This document shows positions 35,256 to 44,831 of a stretch of DNA of 64,000 nt, one piece after another. The notes under the pieces were generated by a model. The model saw nothing but the letters and a program-made list of their open reading frames with translations. It made no database searches and was not told the DNA's origin. Each line of letters begins with the position of its first letter. Position 1 is the stretch's first letter. A program made the translations under genes and the position numbers. This DNA is from JALYNX01 sp035292685 (GTDB lineage Bacteria; Actinomycetota; Acidimicrobiia; Spongiisociales; ZC4RG35): NCBI GenBank assembly GCA_035292685.1, contig DATDPP010000079.1, positions 177,732 through 241,731 of the forward strand. The letters are read 5' to 3'.

Positions 35256-35825
35256 ATGCCTTGGGAGCCTTCCTCGCTGACCCTGTCGTTCTTAGCCCGT
35301 GGAAGCGTAGGACGCGTCAACGTGGACGTCTGGGAGAACATCGACCCTTTGAGCATCGGATCCGACCCATCTGCTCTTGGGTTCCCCGTGTGTCGAGCGA
35401 TCGTGGATTACGACCCAGGCGGGTACAGATCATTGATTGGATGGGTGCAGGTTGTCGGGCTGGTGTCGGCCGACGGGGGAGCGGCGCGCCAATTCGAAGC
35501 TGATCCACTTCAAGTATTCGCTGAAATCGAGACACCCTTTGCCTTCTACGGAATCAATCCTCAGCTCTTCGATGCTCCATCCCGCGAAGACCGCGATCTC
35601 TCCCTCGACTGGCTAGCACATAGTTTCCTTTGCATCGCTCCCTCAAGTCCCATGGCTACTGAGGTCGAAGCGGTCGCCGGGTTCAGTTGGGGATTCAGAC
35701 TCGTTAACGGTGAGGTTGTGGCCGTCCCGCCCGAGCGCCTGCACAGGTCTGATTGGGCTGGGCATACTCCACTGCTTTCCGAGACCTATCTAACGTGGAA
35801 CTTCGGCGCGAACCAGGATTGGTAG
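35256..35825 (+). CDS. Uncharacterised protein of 189 residues
   Basis: From ATG 35256; the frame extends further upstream inside the HNH gene but that part has no coding character. Soluble, Trp- and Pro-rich sequence with PVCRAIVDYDPGGYRSLIGW, FEADPLQVFAEIETPFAFYG and a C-terminal NFGANQDW. It resembles a family of small uncharacterised proteins I cannot name. It overlaps nothing and converges on the helicase gene (12-base gap). It shares its strand and location with the accessory genes upstream. Confidence 0.65.
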   Translation: MPWEPSSLTLSFLARGSVGRVNVDVWENIDPLSIGSDPSALGFPVCRAIVDYDPGGYRSLIGWVQVVGLVSADGGAARQFEADPLQVFAEIETPFAFYGINPQLFDAPSREDRDLSLDWLAHSFLCIAPSSPMATEVEAVAGFSWGFRLVNGEVVAVPPERLHRSDWAGHTPLLSETYLTWNFGANQDW

Positions 35826-35837
35826 GTCGGAAGGCGT

Positions 35838-38066
35838 TCACGCCCTCTCCAGGGGAGCCCAGGCCAGCAACAGGCGCTTCTTGCCCTGGGTATCGAACAT
35901 CACCTCGGCCTCGGCCCGATCACCGGAGCCGACCACTTCGCGAACCGTCCCCAGACCCCACCTGTCGTGACGCACCCGGTCCCCGGGGCCGATCTCGTCG
36001 GCTGCCACCGTCGTCCGGGGGCCGTTTACTGCAGCCCGCTCCGCAGGAGAGCGCCGCTCCCGCTTGCCGGCCTTCTCCACGAGCCCTTCCGGGATCTCGC
36101 CGAGAAACCGTGAGGGCGGGTTGTAATTGGAGCCCCCGAAGAGCATCCGACTCCAGGCTGAAGTCAGGTAGAGACTGTCCTGGGCCCGGGTGATCCCGAC
36201 ATAGGCCAGTCGACGCTCCTCTTCCAACTCGAACGGGTCCCCGAGCGAGCGCATGTGGGGAAACACCCCATCCTCCATCCCCACGATGAACACTGCCGGG
36301 AATTCCAGGCCCTTGGCGGTGTGGAGCGTCATCAGCGTCACCGCTCCGGCCCCCTCATCCCACTCGTCGATGTCCGCGACGAGGGCGGTCGACTCCAAGA
36401 AGATCTCGAGCCGGCGCAGATTGTCGAGAGAATCGAACTCTTCGTCACCGATCACCGCACCTTCGTTGGCGCTCTCGAACTCGGAGGCCACACCCACCAG
36501 CTCCCGGAGGTTCTCCACCCTTCCCATCGCCTCCACCGTCTTCTCGGCTTCGAGAGTGGCCAGCATCCCGGTGTCGTCGAGAACGGCCTGAACCGCGGCG
36601 GTGACACCCCCTTCGTCGGCGGTTTCCGCCAGATGATCCACGATCGCAACGAACTCCCCCACCGCGGCTTGAGCTCGGGTGTTGAGCTGGGGGATCTCCG
36701 CCGCTCGTCGCAGGCCATCGAAGAAGCCGATTCGTTGGGCCTGGCTGAACCGGTCGACATGGGCGAGGGTGGTATCCCCGATCCCGCGGCGCGGCTCGTT
36801 GATGATTCGCTTCACCGAGACCTCATCGGAGGGGTTGACGATGGCGCGGAGGTAGGCCACCGCGTCTTTGATCTCCTTGCGCTCGTAGAACCTCACCGAG
36901 CCCACCACGGTGTAAGGGAGTCCCCGTCTCACGAACACGTCTTCGATGACACGGGACATTGCGTTGGTGCGATAGAAGACAGCGACATCGGACAGGTTGA
37001 GCCCCGCCGACTTGAGCCGCTCGACTTCGTCCACCACATAGCCGGCCTCGTCGTGCTCGTCCTCGCCCTCATAGCGGATGATGGGAACCCCGCGACCCCG
37101 GTCGGACCACAGGTTCTTCGGGGTCCGCTTGGTGTTGTTGGCGATCACCGAGTTGGCCGCATCGAGGATGGTCTCGCTCGACCGATAGTTCTGCTCGAGC
37201 ACGATTATCCGGGCATCGGGATAATCCTTCTCGAAGTCGGTGATGTTCCGGATGTCCGCCCCGCGGAACCGATAGATGGATTGGTCGGAGTCGCCCACCA
37301 CGCACAGGTTGCGATGAACGGCTGTGAGCTGCTTGACCAGGACATACTGCGCCCGATTGGTGTCCTGGTACTCGTCCACCAGTACGTAACGGAACTTGGA
37401 CTGATATTGAGCCAGGACCTCGGGAAAGGCGCCAAACAGCTCGACGGCGACCATCAAGAGATCGTCGAAGTCCATTGCCGACGCCTCGAGCAAACGCTGT
37501 TGATAGAGACGGTACACATCGGCTACCTGCTCGTGATAGAAGCCGTCGCCCTGGTCGGCGAAGGTCTCGAAGTCCACCAGCTCGTTCTTGGCCTTGGAGA
37601 TCACGGCCTTCATTGCCTTGGCCGGGAATCTCTTGCTGTCCAGATCGAGGTCTTTCAGGACGAGGTTGATCAGCCGGACCGAATCGGCCTCGTCGTAGAT
37701 CGAAAACCCGGATCGATAACCGAGCCTCGAGGCCTCGCGGCGCAGGATCCGGACGCATGCGGAGTGAAACGTCGACACCTGCATCGAACGGACGGCACCA
37801 CCCACGAGAGCGCCCACCCGGCTCCTCATCTCATTGGCCGCCTTGTTGGTGAAGGTGATGGCCAGGATGGAATCCGGCGCCACCCGGAGGTCTCGGATCA
37901 GATGGGCGATGCGGTAGGTGAGAACCCGGGTCTTGCCCGAGCCGGCGCCGGCAACCACCAGCACCGGTCCCTCGGTGGCGGCCACTGCCTCGCGCTGTGT
38001 CGGGTTCAGATCGACAAAGAGCGGGGACTCAGCCGAGACGTCGTCGTAGAACCAGTCAACCTGCAT
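35838..38066 (-). CDS. pcrA: ATP-dependent DNA helicase UvrD/PcrA
   Basis: SF1 helicase of 742 residues translocating 3' to 5' on DNA in repair and replication restart. Motifs in order: LNPTQREAV (Q motif), VVAGAGSGKT (Walker A), LAITFTNKAA (Ia), VDEYQDTN (II), VVGDSDQSIYRFRGA (III), LEQNYRSS (IV), LMTLHTAKGLEFP (V) and VGITRAQ (VI). The C-terminal 50 or so residues form a Tudor-like tail (GDRVRHDRWGLGTV) typical of PcrA. It stands alone, with a sensor kinase gene upstream on the same strand. Confidence 0.96.
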   Translation of the reverse strand: MQVDWFYDDVSAESPLFVDLNPTQREAVAATEGPVLVVAGAGSGKTRVLTYRIAHLIRDLRVAPDSILAITFTNKAANEMRSRVGALVGGAVRSMQVSTFHSACVRILRREASRLGYRSGFSIYDEADSVRLINLVLKDLDLDSKRFPAKAMKAVISKAKNELVDFETFADQGDGFYHEQVADVYRLYQQRLLEASAMDFDDLLMVAVELFGAFPEVLAQYQSKFRYVLVDEYQDTNRAQYVLVKQLTAVHRNLCVVGDSDQSIYRFRGADIRNITDFEKDYPDARIIVLEQNYRSSETILDAANSVIANNTKRTPKNLWSDRGRGVPIIRYEGEDEHDEAGYVVDEVERLKSAGLNLSDVAVFYRTNAMSRVIEDVFVRRGLPYTVVGSVRFYERKEIKDAVAYLRAIVNPSDEVSVKRIINEPRRGIGDTTLAHVDRFSQAQRIGFFDGLRRAAEIPQLNTRAQAAVGEFVAIVDHLAETADEGGVTAAVQAVLDDTGMLATLEAEKTVEAMGRVENLRELVGVASEFESANEGAVIGDEEFDSLDNLRRLEIFLESTALVADIDEWDEGAGAVTLMTLHTAKGLEFPAVFIVGMEDGVFPHMRSLGDPFELEEERRLAYVGITRAQDSLYLTSAWSRMLFGGSNYNPPSRFLGEIPEGLVEKAGKRERRSPAERAAVNGPRTTVAADEIGPGDRVRHDRWGLGTVREVVGSGDRAEAEVMFDTQGKKRLLLAWAPLERA

Positions 38067-38114
38067 CTGTCATTGATGGTACCGGTCGTGACCGGTTGAA
38101 TCACACAGATGTGA

Positions 38115-39020
38115 TCACGCGGAGCGAAAGACCGGATCCCCCAGATCGACTTCCGCCTGACTGGAGTCGTCCTCCATCTCGGGACGCTCCCCCTCGGCGA
38201 CAACGGTCCGACGCCGCAAGGGCAACGAGTAACAAAACCGGGCACCAGTCGGGAACCGTCGCTCGTACCAAACCTCGCCGCCCATGGCCCGCGCCAGACG
38301 TCGGGCAATGGGAAGCCCCAACCCGATTCCGGTGGACTCCCTGGCATCACCCTTGGACAACTGCTCGAAATTCTCGAAGACCTTCTGCGTCTCCACATCC
38401 GGAACTCCGGGGCCGTTGTCCGAGATGATGATGAGGTACTGGTCCCCCATCACGAATCCTTCGACCATGATCTGGTCTCCGCCGTACTTCCGGGCATTCT
38501 CCATGAGGTTTCGGATGACCTGCTGGACGCGACGGCGATCGGCCTTGACTCTCACCCCCTCCGGGAGCGAGATGAGTGACGTCTTCCTCCCACCGTTGGG
38601 AAACACCATCTTCGCGACGTCCTCGATGAGATCGCCAAGATCGAACAGCTCGGCATGGAAACGCAGGCGGTCGGCCTCCAGCCGTGGGATGACGAGCACG
38701 TCCTCGACCAGGTCACCCAAGTAGATCGCCTGCCGATTGATGATCGAGAGGAACTCGTCCACCTCTTCCCTTGGAAGCTCCTTCCATGACTCGACCAGGG
38801 TGTCGGCAAACCCGGCGATCGAGGTCAGCGGCGTTCGCAGCTCATGGCTGACCATGGCTACGAAGTCGTTCTTGATGCGATGCGCCTCCTCGGAGATGCG
38901 CATGACCTCGCGCTCACGCTGTCGGCCATGCCTGGTGATCGCCAGAGCCCAGAGCACCGCGGCGACACCCACGACCGGGAGCAGGTACACCAGCACCTCG
39001 GGGACCGAAGCATCGAACAT
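38115..39020 (-). CDS. Sensor histidine kinase, one membrane helix
   Basis: Protein of 301 residues with an N-terminal membrane helix (about 9-28), a short linker, and the kinase core: H box MVSHELRTPLTSIAGF (phospho-accepting His at about residue 60), N box VIRNLMENARKYGGD, G1 ISDNGPGVP and G2 STGIGLGLPIARRL. There is no periplasmic sensor domain, so it senses inside the membrane or through a partner. No response regulator gene is adjacent. It ends 48 bases upstream of the helicase. Confidence 0.92.
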   Translation of the reverse strand: MFDASVPEVLVYLLPVVGVAAVLWALAITRHGRQREREVMRISEEAHRIKNDFVAMVSHELRTPLTSIAGFADTLVESWKELPREEVDEFLSIINRQAIYLGDLVEDVLVIPRLEADRLRFHAELFDLGDLIEDVAKMVFPNGGRKTSLISLPEGVRVKADRRRVQQVIRNLMENARKYGGDQIMVEGFVMGDQYLIIISDNGPGVPDVETQKVFENFEQLSKGDARESTGIGLGLPIARRLARAMGGEVWYERRFPTGARFCYSLPLRRRTVVAEGERPEMEDDSSQAEVDLGDPVFRSA

Positions 39021-39194
39021 CCTCAGTATCTATCGGGGAGTTTCGACTCCGGCTGTAGTTAGAGGTTCAACGTTGGAGCACTCCCCACGAGGTGATCCGG
39101 GCGATGCGTCTTTGACTGCGCCGGCCGGCAACACCGAGAATGGCGCATCAGCACGGATTTCAACGAGCGTTACCGTGTCATCGAGCACCCGGCG

Positions 39195-39929
39195 ATGCGC
39201 CGTGCCGAAATGGCCGTGACGGGCTGCGATTACGGGGCCACCAGCTACACGACTCGAGACCAGGCCAGCCGGCTCGCCCAGGAGCTCGCGCTGGGCCCGG
39301 GAGCCCTCTTGCTCGACATCGGAAGTGGGGCGGGATGGCCCGGGATCTACCTGAGCCGGTCGACAGGCTGCCGTGTCGTGCTCACCGACCCGTCTTTCGA
39401 GGGATTGAATGTGGCCGCTCGCCGCATGCGTGCCGAAGGGGTGTCTGGGGCGGTGATCAACGCCTCCGGTGAGGCCCTTCCATTCCAAGACGGGGTATTC
39501 GACGCTGTCACCCACTCGGATGTGCTTTGTTGCCTGCCGGCGAAGCAGGCCGTCCTGCGGGACAACCGAAGGGTGTTGAGGAAAGGCGGGCGTCTGTCGT
39601 TCCTTGTGATCGAACTCACCGAAGGGATCTCGGACGCTTCAAGGGTGGAGGTAGCTGCCTCGGGACCGGACCACATCGAGGCCGACGATCTCTATCAGGT
39701 GCTCATGGCAAGAGCCGGCTTCGAGCGAATCGAGAGCATGGACGTCACAGAGGAGTATCGAGAAACGCTGTCGGCGCTGATCCGGACATGGGATGAGGCC
39801 TCCACGGAACTCGCCCCGATTGTGGGGATCGCCGAGTTCGAGGATCGGCAATCGCGCCGCAACCGAGCGCTTGCGGAGGTTGATGAGGGGTCGATTCGAA
39901 GGACACTGTTCACGGCATACCGGGGATGA
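39195..39929 (+). CDS. Class I SAM-dependent methyltransferase
   Basis: At least 244 residues from ATG 39195. Motif I LLLDIGSGAGWPGIYLS (about residue 37), then LTDPSFEG, ASGEALPFQDGVFDAVTHSDV (motifs II-III) and NRRVLRKGGRLSFLV. The frame stays open upstream to a stop at 39093 and reads as protein (ISTDFNERYRVIEHPAM), but has no ATG, GTG or TTG; an ATG at 39140 is one frame out. So the true start may be lost or hidden by a frame change. The substrate is unknown. Confidence 0.8.
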   Translation: MRRAEMAVTGCDYGATSYTTRDQASRLAQELALGPGALLLDIGSGAGWPGIYLSRSTGCRVVLTDPSFEGLNVAARRMRAEGVSGAVINASGEALPFQDGVFDAVTHSDVLCCLPAKQAVLRDNRRVLRKGGRLSFLVIELTEGISDASRVEVAASGPDHIEADDLYQVLMARAGFERIESMDVTEEYRETLSALIRTWDEASTELAPIVGIAEFEDRQSRRNRALAEVDEGSIRRTLFTAYRG

Positions 39930-39964
39930 AGCTCGGTCGGCGGCGCTCGCGTCGATCGTGAGGC

Positions 39965-41971
39965 TCAGGCGGTCCCGACGTCTTCGATGCCGATCAGCCG
40001 GCGCAACGTGGAGGTGAGGACGCCCTGACGCAAGTCGAATTTGTCGAGATAGGCATTGACGCCTACCTCCCAGGCGGCGCGCTTCTCCTCTTGGGTGGCA
40101 ACACCGGAGACCATGACGATTGGAACTCGAACTTCGGAAGCCCTCATGGCGCGGACCAGTTCGACGCCATTCGACCGGGGCATCGAGTAATCGACGACCA
40201 TGGCATCGAAGTCGTCCTCTGCCATCGCCATCACCGCCTCCCGGGCGCTTCCGGCCACCTCCACCTCGAAGCCGGCGCCGTTCAATGTTGCCGAGAGGAG
40301 CTGGCGAACCCCGGCCGAGTCGTCGACGACGAGGATGCGGGGTCGCCGTCCCACCAGACGGGGACGTCGTCTCGCCAGGATCCCGAGGAAGTTCGGGTCG
40401 ATAACGACCAGCACCTGCCCCCCACCGAGGAGAGCGGCGCCGGTGACGTGTCCCGGGCCTTCGAGGATCGGCGCCAGGTGCTTGACCGCCACCCGGCGTC
40501 GATCGATCAACTCGCCCACCGTCACCGCAACCAGTCCGAACCTGGTGTTCATGATCACCAACTCGGATTCGTCGGTGTCGGCGCCGGTTCCAACAGCAGC
40601 CGATAGCGACACGACCGGGATCGCCCCGCTCTCGAAATGGAGCTCGCGACCCCCATTCGTGGTGTTGATCTCCGCCTTGGAGAGGGGCATGGAAGCCTCG
40701 ACAGAGGCCTCCGGGAATCCCCAGAACTGGTCCCCAGCTGAGACGACGACAACATTCTGGAGGACCATCGACATCGGGAGCGTCATCGTCACCGTGGTAC
40801 CGCGGTCCTTCATCGACTCGATGTGAACCGCGCCGTGGACCCGCTCCACCGTGTCCCGAGCCACCGCCAGTCCCTCGCCATTCCCCGAGAAGTCGGTGGT
40901 TTCCCTGGTAGTCGAGAAACCCGGTTGGAACAGCAGCGGGCTCAGATCCGAATAGACGAAGGGGAAACTGTGCTCTTTCGCGATCTCAGCCACCTGGTCC
41001 CAATCGATTCCCGCCCCGTCGTCGGACACCGAAACTTCCACTCCCTCCTCCACCACCCGGGCTGCAACCCTGACCACACCGGTCGCGGGCTTGCCGGCGG
41101 CGATGCGCTCGGATGCGAATTCGATCCCGTGATCTATGGCATTGACCAACAGATGACGCAACGGCTCGCGCAGCAGGTCGACGATCTGGCGATCGAGCTG
41201 CACGTCGTCCCCAAGGATCTCGAATCGAACGTCCTTGCCCATCCGTCGTCCTAGATAACGCACGAATTGGGGGAAAGTCGCCGCCGCGTCCCGGAAGGAG
41301 ACATTGGCGAGTGCGACTGCCTGATCCTGGATATCCCCGATCGAGGTGCTCAGCTTCTCCAGCTGTTCTCGCCACGAACGGCGGTATACGGAGGGATTCG
41401 AGCCCTCGATCGACACCAGAGCCAGGTCCGCCAGGGCGTCGGTATCCAAGGCAACCTCGACGATCCGGTTGATCAACCGGTACAGATCTCCGGTGTCTAC
41501 CCGGGTGGCGCCCCCCAGCAACGACTCGGAGACCGAAGACAGCAAGCCTCCGAGACTGCCCGGTTCCGGACGCCGGACCGGAGCGATCTTCACCTCATGA
41601 CGTGACGCTTCGATTCCCCCCACCAGCCGCTCCGTCAGATCTGGGAGCTGCCCCCCGGCCTGGTCCGACATCGAGGCCACCAGATGACCGGCCGCACTCT
41701 CCATCGCCATCACGATGTCAAAGTCGGGCTCGTGACCCTCGGAGATGAGCCGCCACATTTCCTCGAGTCGTGCCGCCGCCTCCCGAATCACCTCGTATCC
41801 CAGGAGACCGGCGGATCCCTTGATCGTGTGGGCGTCACGGACCAGATCGGGCACCCAGGCAGGGTCCAATGTGTCATTGGCGAGGGCACGGGCGCCCACG
41901 ACCAGGCGACCGGCCCTCTGTTCCAGCTCTTCTCGGAAGATGCGAGTCAGTTCAGGGGTGTTGAGGTCCAA
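39965..41971 (-). CDS. CheA-type histidine kinase fused to a response-regulator receiver domain
   Basis: Protein of 668 residues. Order: HPt domain (about 1-105) with HTIKGSAGLLG, the phosphorylated His; linker/dimerisation region; CheA-like ATPase (about 260-410) with HLLVNAIDHGIE, SDDGAGIDWD and GNGEGLAVARD; CheW-like domain (about 415-545); receiver domain (about 545-668) with ILVVDDSAG, VVDYSMPRSN (phospho-Asp) and VSGV. All catalytic motifs look intact. No chemoreceptor, CheR, CheB or flagellar genes lie nearby, so it may control a pilus, development or gene expression rather than swimming. Confidence 0.93.
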   Translation of the reverse strand: MDLNTPELTRIFREELEQRAGRLVVGARALANDTLDPAWVPDLVRDAHTIKGSAGLLGYEVIREAAARLEEMWRLISEGHEPDFDIVMAMESAAGHLVASMSDQAGGQLPDLTERLVGGIEASRHEVKIAPVRRPEPGSLGGLLSSVSESLLGGATRVDTGDLYRLINRIVEVALDTDALADLALVSIEGSNPSVYRRSWREQLEKLSTSIGDIQDQAVALANVSFRDAAATFPQFVRYLGRRMGKDVRFEILGDDVQLDRQIVDLLREPLRHLLVNAIDHGIEFASERIAAGKPATGVVRVAARVVEEGVEVSVSDDGAGIDWDQVAEIAKEHSFPFVYSDLSPLLFQPGFSTTRETTDFSGNGEGLAVARDTVERVHGAVHIESMKDRGTTVTMTLPMSMVLQNVVVVSAGDQFWGFPEASVEASMPLSKAEINTTNGGRELHFESGAIPVVSLSAAVGTGADTDESELVIMNTRFGLVAVTVGELIDRRRVAVKHLAPILEGPGHVTGAALLGGGQVLVVIDPNFLGILARRRPRLVGRRPRILVVDDSAGVRQLLSATLNGAGFEVEVAGSAREAVMAMAEDDFDAMVVDYSMPRSNGVELVRAMRASEVRVPIVMVSGVATQEEKRAAWEVGVNAYLDKFDLRQGVLTSTLRRLIGIEDVGTA

Positions 41972-42047
41972 CTAGATGTTCTTCTGGCCGATATGGCCGT
42001 TTATCGGCAGAGCAGTTGGTGCCCTGAATGGGGCCCAACACCGTTTT

Positions 42048-43589
42048 TCACTCCCACTCGATGGTGGCGGGCGGCTTGGACGAGATGTCATATGCGACAC
42101 GATTGATACCCGGGACTTCATTGATCACCCGGTTTGAGATCCGCTCCAGCACCTCGTATGGGAGTCGAGCCCAATCAGCTGTCATCGCATCATCCGAGGT
42201 GACGGCGCGGACGATCAGTGGATAGGCATAGGTACGCCCATCACCTTGAACTCCGACGGTCTTGACCACAGGCAACACGCCAAAGGCCTGCCAGATGTCG
42301 CGGTAGAGGCCGGCGCGCCGGATCTCATCGACCACGATCTCGTCGGCGGACCTGAGCAACTCCAGGCGCTCGCGGGTCACCTCCCCGATCACCCGAACCG
42401 CGAGACCCGGCCCGGGGAACGGTTGACGCCAGACGATCTCCTCGGGAAGCCCGAGCTCCTCGCCAATGGCACGAACCTCGTCTTTGAACAGGTCCCGCAA
42501 TGGCTCCACCAGCTCGAATCGCATCTCGTCAGGCAGCCCGCCCACGTTGTGATGGGTCTTGATCGTCGCGGCCGACGAGGAGCCGGATTCGATCACATCC
42601 GGGTAGAGAGTGCCCTGCACCAAGAACCGGGCGTCACCGACGGATTCGGCGGCCTCCTCGAACACCCGGATGAAAGTCTCCCCGATGATCATCCGCTTCT
42701 GCTCAGGGTCGGTCACTCCCACGAGAGCTTCCAGAAAGCGGTCCTCGGCTTTGACGTGGACCAGGTCAACCGCGAAGTGAGAGCGAAAGGTCCGCTCCAC
42801 CTGCTCGGCCTCGCCAAGTCGAAGGAGACCATGATCGACGAAGATGCAGGTCAGCTGGTCGCCGAGTGCGGAATGAACCAGGGCCGCGGCCACCGCGGAG
42901 TCGACTCCTCCGGAGAGCCCGCACACCACCCTCTCCCCACCCACCTGTGACTTGATCGCCGCAACCTGTGACTCGATGATCGAGTGTGAGGTCCACGTCG
43001 GCGAGGCATGACAAACATCGAATAGAAACCTCTTGAGAATCTCGCTTCCCCGGGGCGTGTGAGCCACTTCGGGGTGGAATTGGACGCCGTACAGGCCACG
43101 GTCTCGGTCCTCCATCGCGGCGACCCGGGCCCCATCGGTTCGTGCCACCGCGACGAACCCCTTTGGTGCCACGGTGACCTGGTCCTGATGCGACATCCAC
43201 ACCCCCTGCTGCGCCGGGAGACTGTGAAGCAGGACCGAGTCGCCGGTGACCTCGAGGCTGGCGTTGCCGTATTCCCCGGTCCCGGTGTTGGCGACCTCGC
43301 CCCCGACCAGGTCGGCCAGAAGCTGGTGGCCATAACAGATGCCAAGTATCGGGATCCCAAGGTCGAGGATCGAAGGATCCATGCGATAGGCGTCCTCGGC
43401 ATACACCGATGCCGGCCCCCCGGACATGATGAGCCCGACCGGTCGTCTGGCCCGGATCTCAGCGGCCGTGATATCTCTGGACACGACCTCCGAGTAGACA
43501 TGAGCCTCACGGACCCGGCGGGCGATCAGTTGGGCGTACTGGGCGCCGAAGTCGAGGACAAGAACCGTGTCTTCACCGGCCAGTGTCAA
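42048..43589 (-). CDS. guaA: GMP synthase (glutamine-hydrolysing)
   Basis: Protein of 513 residues, probable TTG start at 43589. Class I amidotransferase domain (about 1-190) with ILGICYGHQLL (nucleophile Cys) and YGVQFHPEVAHT (His, Glu), then the ATP-pyrophosphatase domain with the P-loop VVCGLSGGVDSAVAAAL and the dimerisation domain ending PPATIEWE. It aminates XMP to GMP. It follows guaB3 by 7 bases on the same strand, giving the two last steps of GMP synthesis in one operon. Confidence 0.96.
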   Translation of the reverse strand: MTLAGEDTVLVLDFGAQYAQLIARRVREAHVYSEVVSRDITAAEIRARRPVGLIMSGGPASVYAEDAYRMDPSILDLGIPILGICYGHQLLADLVGGEVANTGTGEYGNASLEVTGDSVLLHSLPAQQGVWMSHQDQVTVAPKGFVAVARTDGARVAAMEDRDRGLYGVQFHPEVAHTPRGSEILKRFLFDVCHASPTWTSHSIIESQVAAIKSQVGGERVVCGLSGGVDSAVAAALVHSALGDQLTCIFVDHGLLRLGEAEQVERTFRSHFAVDLVHVKAEDRFLEALVGVTDPEQKRMIIGETFIRVFEEAAESVGDARFLVQGTLYPDVIESGSSSAATIKTHHNVGGLPDEMRFELVEPLRDLFKDEVRAIGEELGLPEEIVWRQPFPGPGLAVRVIGEVTRERLELLRSADEIVVDEIRRAGLYRDIWQAFGVLPVVKTVGVQGDGRTYAYPLIVRAVTSDDAMTADWARLPYEVLERISNRVINEVPGINRVAYDISSKPPATIEWE

Positions 43590-43596
43590 CAGCCAC

Positions 43597-44754
43597 TCAT
43601 CCCATCCCCACGCTTTGTGATCGTTGCAACGATTTGCCCTCGGTCTGAAGCGACGGGGCGATCATGACCTCGGCCTTCTGGAACTCTTTCACGTCCGAAT
43701 AGCCGGTGGTCGCCATAGAGACGGTGAGGGCCCCGAACAGGTTGAGCCGGCCGTCGTTCTCATGGGCGGGGCCGACCAGGATCTCGGCCAGGGTCCCACG
43801 ATCACCAACCTCCACCCGAGCACCGCGGGGAAGGGTCGGATGAAACGTCGCCATCCCCCAGTGGTAACCCCGGCCCGGAGCCTCCGACGCGGCGGCAAGG
43901 GGCGAGCCGATCATGACCGCGTCGGCACCGCAGGCGATCGCCTTGGCCACGTCGCCACCGGTGCGCATCCCCCCGTCGGCGATGACGTGCACGTAACGAC
44001 CCGTCTCGTCGAGGTATCGAATCCGGGCGCCTGTGGCGTCGGCAATGGCCGTGGCCTGGGGTACTCCCACTCCGAGGACGCCCCGGGTGGTGCAGGCCGC
44101 GCCCGGGCCCACGCCCACCAACACCCCCACCGCCCCGGTTCGCATGAGGTGAAGGGCGGTGGAATAGCTGGCGCACCCGCCGACTATCACAGGCAATTCA
44201 CAGTTGGCGATGTACTCCTTGAGGTTGAGCGGCTCCTCCCGGCTCGAGACGTGCTCTGCGGACACCACGGTTCCCTGGATCACGAGCACGTCGAGTCCGG
44301 CCTTGATCGCGTTTGGAGCCCAAGAGCGGACCCGTTGTGGCGTCAAGCTGCCAGCAGTTACGACACCGGCCGCCTTGATCTCGGCCACCCTCTGCCCGAT
44401 CAGATCCGGTTTCACCTGCTCGAGGTAGATCTCCTGCATGCGAAGGGTCGACTTCTCCTTGGAGAGCTCGGCGATCTCGTCGAAATAGGGTTGGGGATCC
44501 TCGTATCGGGTCCAGAGACCCTCCAGGTTGAGAACTGGAAGCCCGCCCAGTCGCCCAATGGTCACCGCGGTTGCCGGGCTGATGGCACTGTCCATGGCCG
44601 AGCCCATCATCGGAAGCGGGAACTTGAACGCGTCCAGCTGCCAGGAGATGTCCACATCATCGGGATCGCGGGTCCGTCTGGAGGGAACGATCGCGATGTC
44701 GTCAAAACCGAAGGCCTGGCGTCCTGACTTGCCGATACCGATGTCGATTTCCAT
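43597..44754 (-). CDS. guaB3: GuaB3-family IMP dehydrogenase
   Basis: Protein of 385 residues: a TIM barrel of the IMPDH/GMP reductase superfamily without CBS domains. The loop GPGAACTTRGVLGVGVPQ holds the catalytic Cys; ADGGMRTGGDVAKA is the phosphate-binding segment. The N-terminal DIGIGKSGRQAFGFDDI is the actinobacterial GuaB3 signature. It lies directly upstream of guaA. GGAGG sits about 11 bases before the ATG. GuaB3 proteins have been reported with IMP dehydrogenase activity, though many genomes also have canonical GuaB; that gene is not in this window. Confidence 0.92.
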   Translation of the reverse strand: MEIDIGIGKSGRQAFGFDDIAIVPSRRTRDPDDVDISWQLDAFKFPLPMMGSAMDSAISPATAVTIGRLGGLPVLNLEGLWTRYEDPQPYFDEIAELSKEKSTLRMQEIYLEQVKPDLIGQRVAEIKAAGVVTAGSLTPQRVRSWAPNAIKAGLDVLVIQGTVVSAEHVSSREEPLNLKEYIANCELPVIVGGCASYSTALHLMRTGAVGVLVGVGPGAACTTRGVLGVGVPQATAIADATGARIRYLDETGRYVHVIADGGMRTGGDVAKAIACGADAVMIGSPLAAASEAPGRGYHWGMATFHPTLPRGARVEVGDRGTLAEILVGPAHENDGRLNLFGALTVSMATTGYSDVKEFQKAEVMIAPSLQTEGKSLQRSQSVGMG

Positions 44755-44831
44755 TTTCGGCCAACCTCCAGCGACGCTTACGTGCAGGGTAACAGTGGGA
44801 GAACTGGCCCAGTCAGTAGTCTTGCCCGTCC

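Noticed and set aside
36255..38099. Open frame of 614 codons opposite pcrA
   Set aside because: It mirrors the helicase codons on the other strand, a usual effect in high-GC DNA. Its translation has no domain or membrane pattern.
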